Source: Xylanibacillus composti (GTDB lineage: Bacteria > Bacillota > Bacilli > Paenibacillales > K13). From it: a stretch of 64,000 nt of DNA. The notes below the pieces were generated by a model. That model was not told where the DNA came from, made no database searches, and was given only the letters and a program-made list of their open reading frames with translations. The stretch is from assembly GCF_018403685.1 (NCBI RefSeq), contig NZ_BOVK01000006.1:1-64000 (forward strand). The letters run 5' to 3'. This document shows positions 62,738-64,000 of the stretch, one piece after another (the stretch's first letter is position 1; each line of letters begins with the position of its first letter). A program made the translations under genes and the position numbers.

Positions 62738-64000
62738 ATGGCTGGCAAAAAAACGTTGTACGAGAAAATTTGGGAGCAGCACGTCATTCATGAAGAATCC
62801 GGCAAGCCGAGTGTAATCTACATCGATTTGCATTTGGTTCACGAAGTGACAAGCCCGCAAGCGTTCGAAGGGCTTCGTTTGGCGGGACGCAAGGTGCGTC
62901 GTCCGGATCTTACCTTTGCTACAATGGATCACAATGTTCCGACGCAAGACCGCTTCAACATTACAGACCCGATCTCCAAGCAGCAAATTGAGACATTGGA
63001 ACAGAACTGCCGCGACTTCGGTGTAAAATGCTTCGATTTGAACAGTGTGGATCAGGGGGTCGTACACGTAATGGGTCCTGAGCTGGGGTTGACGCATCCT
63101 GGCAAAACGATCGTATGCGGGGACAGCCACACTTCCACTCATGGCGCTTTCGGTGCGCTGGCGTTCGGGATCGGAACAAGCGAAGTGGAGCATGTACTGG
63201 CAACGCAGTGCTTGCAGCAAGGCAAGTCCAAGACGATGGAAGTTAGAATCAATGGAAAGCTGAAGCCTGGACTGACCGCGAAGGATATTATTCTCGGCGT
63301 TATTGCGAAGTATGGCACCGATTTTGCAACGGGATATGTGATCGAGTATACGGGTGAAGCGATCCGCAACCTGTCCATGGAAGAGCGCATGACCGTCTGC
63401 AACATGTCGATTGAAGCAGGCGCTCGCGCCGGCTTGATCGCCCCGGACGAAACAACGTTCGCTTATCTGAAAGGCCGTGAATACTGCCCGCAAGGAGAAG
63501 CATGGGACAAAGCGGTTGCCCGCTGGAAGGAGCTTCGCACAGATGAAGGCGCTGAATACGACACGGTTGTGGAGTTCGACGCAGACAGCCTTGTGCCGCA
63601 GGTAACTTGGGGAACAAGTCCGGGCATGGGTACGGATATTACATCCGTTGTGCCGACCCCGTCTGATTTTCCGACCGAGAACCAGCGCAAAGCTGCTGAA
63701 AAAGCGCTGGAATACATGGGCCTTGCGCCGGGAACGAAAATGTCCGAGATTAAGATCGACCGCGTATTCATCGGCTCCTGCACGAACGGTCGAATTGAAG
63801 ACCTTCGCGCCGCAGCGGCGGTAGCCAGAGGCTACAAAGTCGCGGAAGGCGTCCAGGCGATGGTCGTACCTGGTTCGGGACGCGTCAAGATCCAGGCAGA
63901 GAAGGAAGGGCTTGACAAGATCTTTATCGAAGCCGGGTTTGAATGGCGCGACGCAGGATGCTCCATGTGCTTGGCCATGAATCCGGACTTCCTGTTGCCG
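62738..64000 (+). CDS. leuC: 3-Isopropylmalate dehydratase large subunit (3' end missing)
   Basis: Aconitase-family enzyme of leucine synthesis; converts 2-isopropylmalate to 3-isopropylmalate with LeuD. The three cluster cysteines are C348 in GSCTNGR and C408 and C411 in AGCSMCLAM. 421 codons are present and about 50 residues are missing at the window edge; the sequence is intact to the end. Start at the ATG at 62738 with GAAGAGGTGA at 62722-62731. Confidence 0.95.
   Translation, partial: MAGKKTLYEKIWEQHVIHEESGKPSVIYIDLHLVHEVTSPQAFEGLRLAGRKVRRPDLTFATMDHNVPTQDRFNITDPISKQQIETLEQNCRDFGVKCFDLNSVDQGVVHVMGPELGLTHPGKTIVCGDSHTSTHGAFGALAFGIGTSEVEHVLATQCLQQGKSKTMEVRINGKLKPGLTAKDIILGVIAKYGTDFATGYVIEYTGEAIRNLSMEERMTVCNMSIEAGARAGLIAPDETTFAYLKGREYCPQGEAWDKAVARWKELRTDEGAEYDTVVEFDADSLVPQVTWGTSPGMGTDITSVVPTPSDFPTENQRKAAEKALEYMGLAPGTKMSEIKIDRVFIGSCTNGRIEDLRAAAAVARGYKVAEGVQAMVVPGSGRVKIQAEKEGLDKIFIEAGFEWRDAGCSMCLAMNPDFLLP

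Noticed and set aside
1-64000. CRISPR arrays, tRNA or rRNA genes, prophage and toxin-antitoxin or defence clusters
   Set aside because: I looked for regular repeats, tRNA-like cloverleaf ends, integrases, transposases and typical defence motifs and saw none apart from the group II intron remnant.

Overview
The window reads as a chromosomal segment of a low-to-mid GC Gram-positive bacterium of the Paenibacillaceae (Paenibacillus or a close relative). The reasons are the Bacillus-type gene order (hepS-menG-hepT-ndk-cheR-aroC-aroB-aroH-trp-hisC-tyrA, then qcrABC-ypjAB-ypjD-dapB-mgsA-bshB1-bshA-cca-birA-panBCD-dinG), bacillithiol genes, strong AGGAGG ribosome sites, sigma-A promoters and a T-box leader. 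It differs from Bacillus subtilis in carrying futalosine-route menaquinone genes (ubiX, mqnA, a UbiA-type prenyltransferase) between menG and hepT. No rRNA, tRNA, CRISPR array, prophage or intact insertion sequence was seen.

Layout. 1-5.9 kb: polyprenyl and menaquinone synthesis plus ndk; the UbiA-type prenyltransferase is split by a one-base shift in a nine-T run. 6.1-18.9 kb: cheR, a 59-residue unknown, aroCBH, a long trp leader with GAG/TAG triplet repeats resembling a TRAP target, trpEDCFBA (no trpG), hisC and tyrA. 18.9-21.0 kb: a consensus promoter with a short terminated transcript, an ECF sigma factor with its anti-sigma partner, and a 5' remnant of a group II intron directly after the anti-sigma terminator. 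21.0-29.4 kb: an unassigned 402-residue protein, a gamma-carbonic-anhydrase-like protein, an IDEAL-domain protein, a DUF2487 protein, qcrABC and ypjA/B/C/D. 29.4-42.2 kb: a long co-directional housekeeping run from a TPR protein through dapB, mgsA, bshB1, bshA, cca, birA, panBCD, a second TPR protein, dinG and rex.

42.3-51.3 kb: a phosphate transporter with its DUF47 partner (minus strand), an MTA/SAH-type deaminase, ypmB, a short FtsH-like membrane protease overlapping an anchored partner, hbd-ackA and dnaD. 51.3-58.2 kb, minus strand: a phosphopantetheinyl transferase, then a tightly packed proB-proA-proC-mtnW-mtnX-mtnB run behind a T-box leader and promoter, so proline synthesis and methionine salvage appear co-transcribed. 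58.4-64.0 kb: a small unknown, a divergent aminotransferase/omega-amidase pair that probably completes methionine salvage, a secreted unknown, a LysR regulator and the start of leuC, which runs off the end.

Most genes are ordinary biosynthesis and respiration genes in operons with 1-14 bp overlaps. The best candidates for new biology are cis-regulatory or architectural: the trp leader, the pro-mtn fusion under a T-box, the putative small RNA before the ECF sigma gene, the panB leader, and the small FtsH-like protease with its partner. I found no clear undescribed defence or mobile system.
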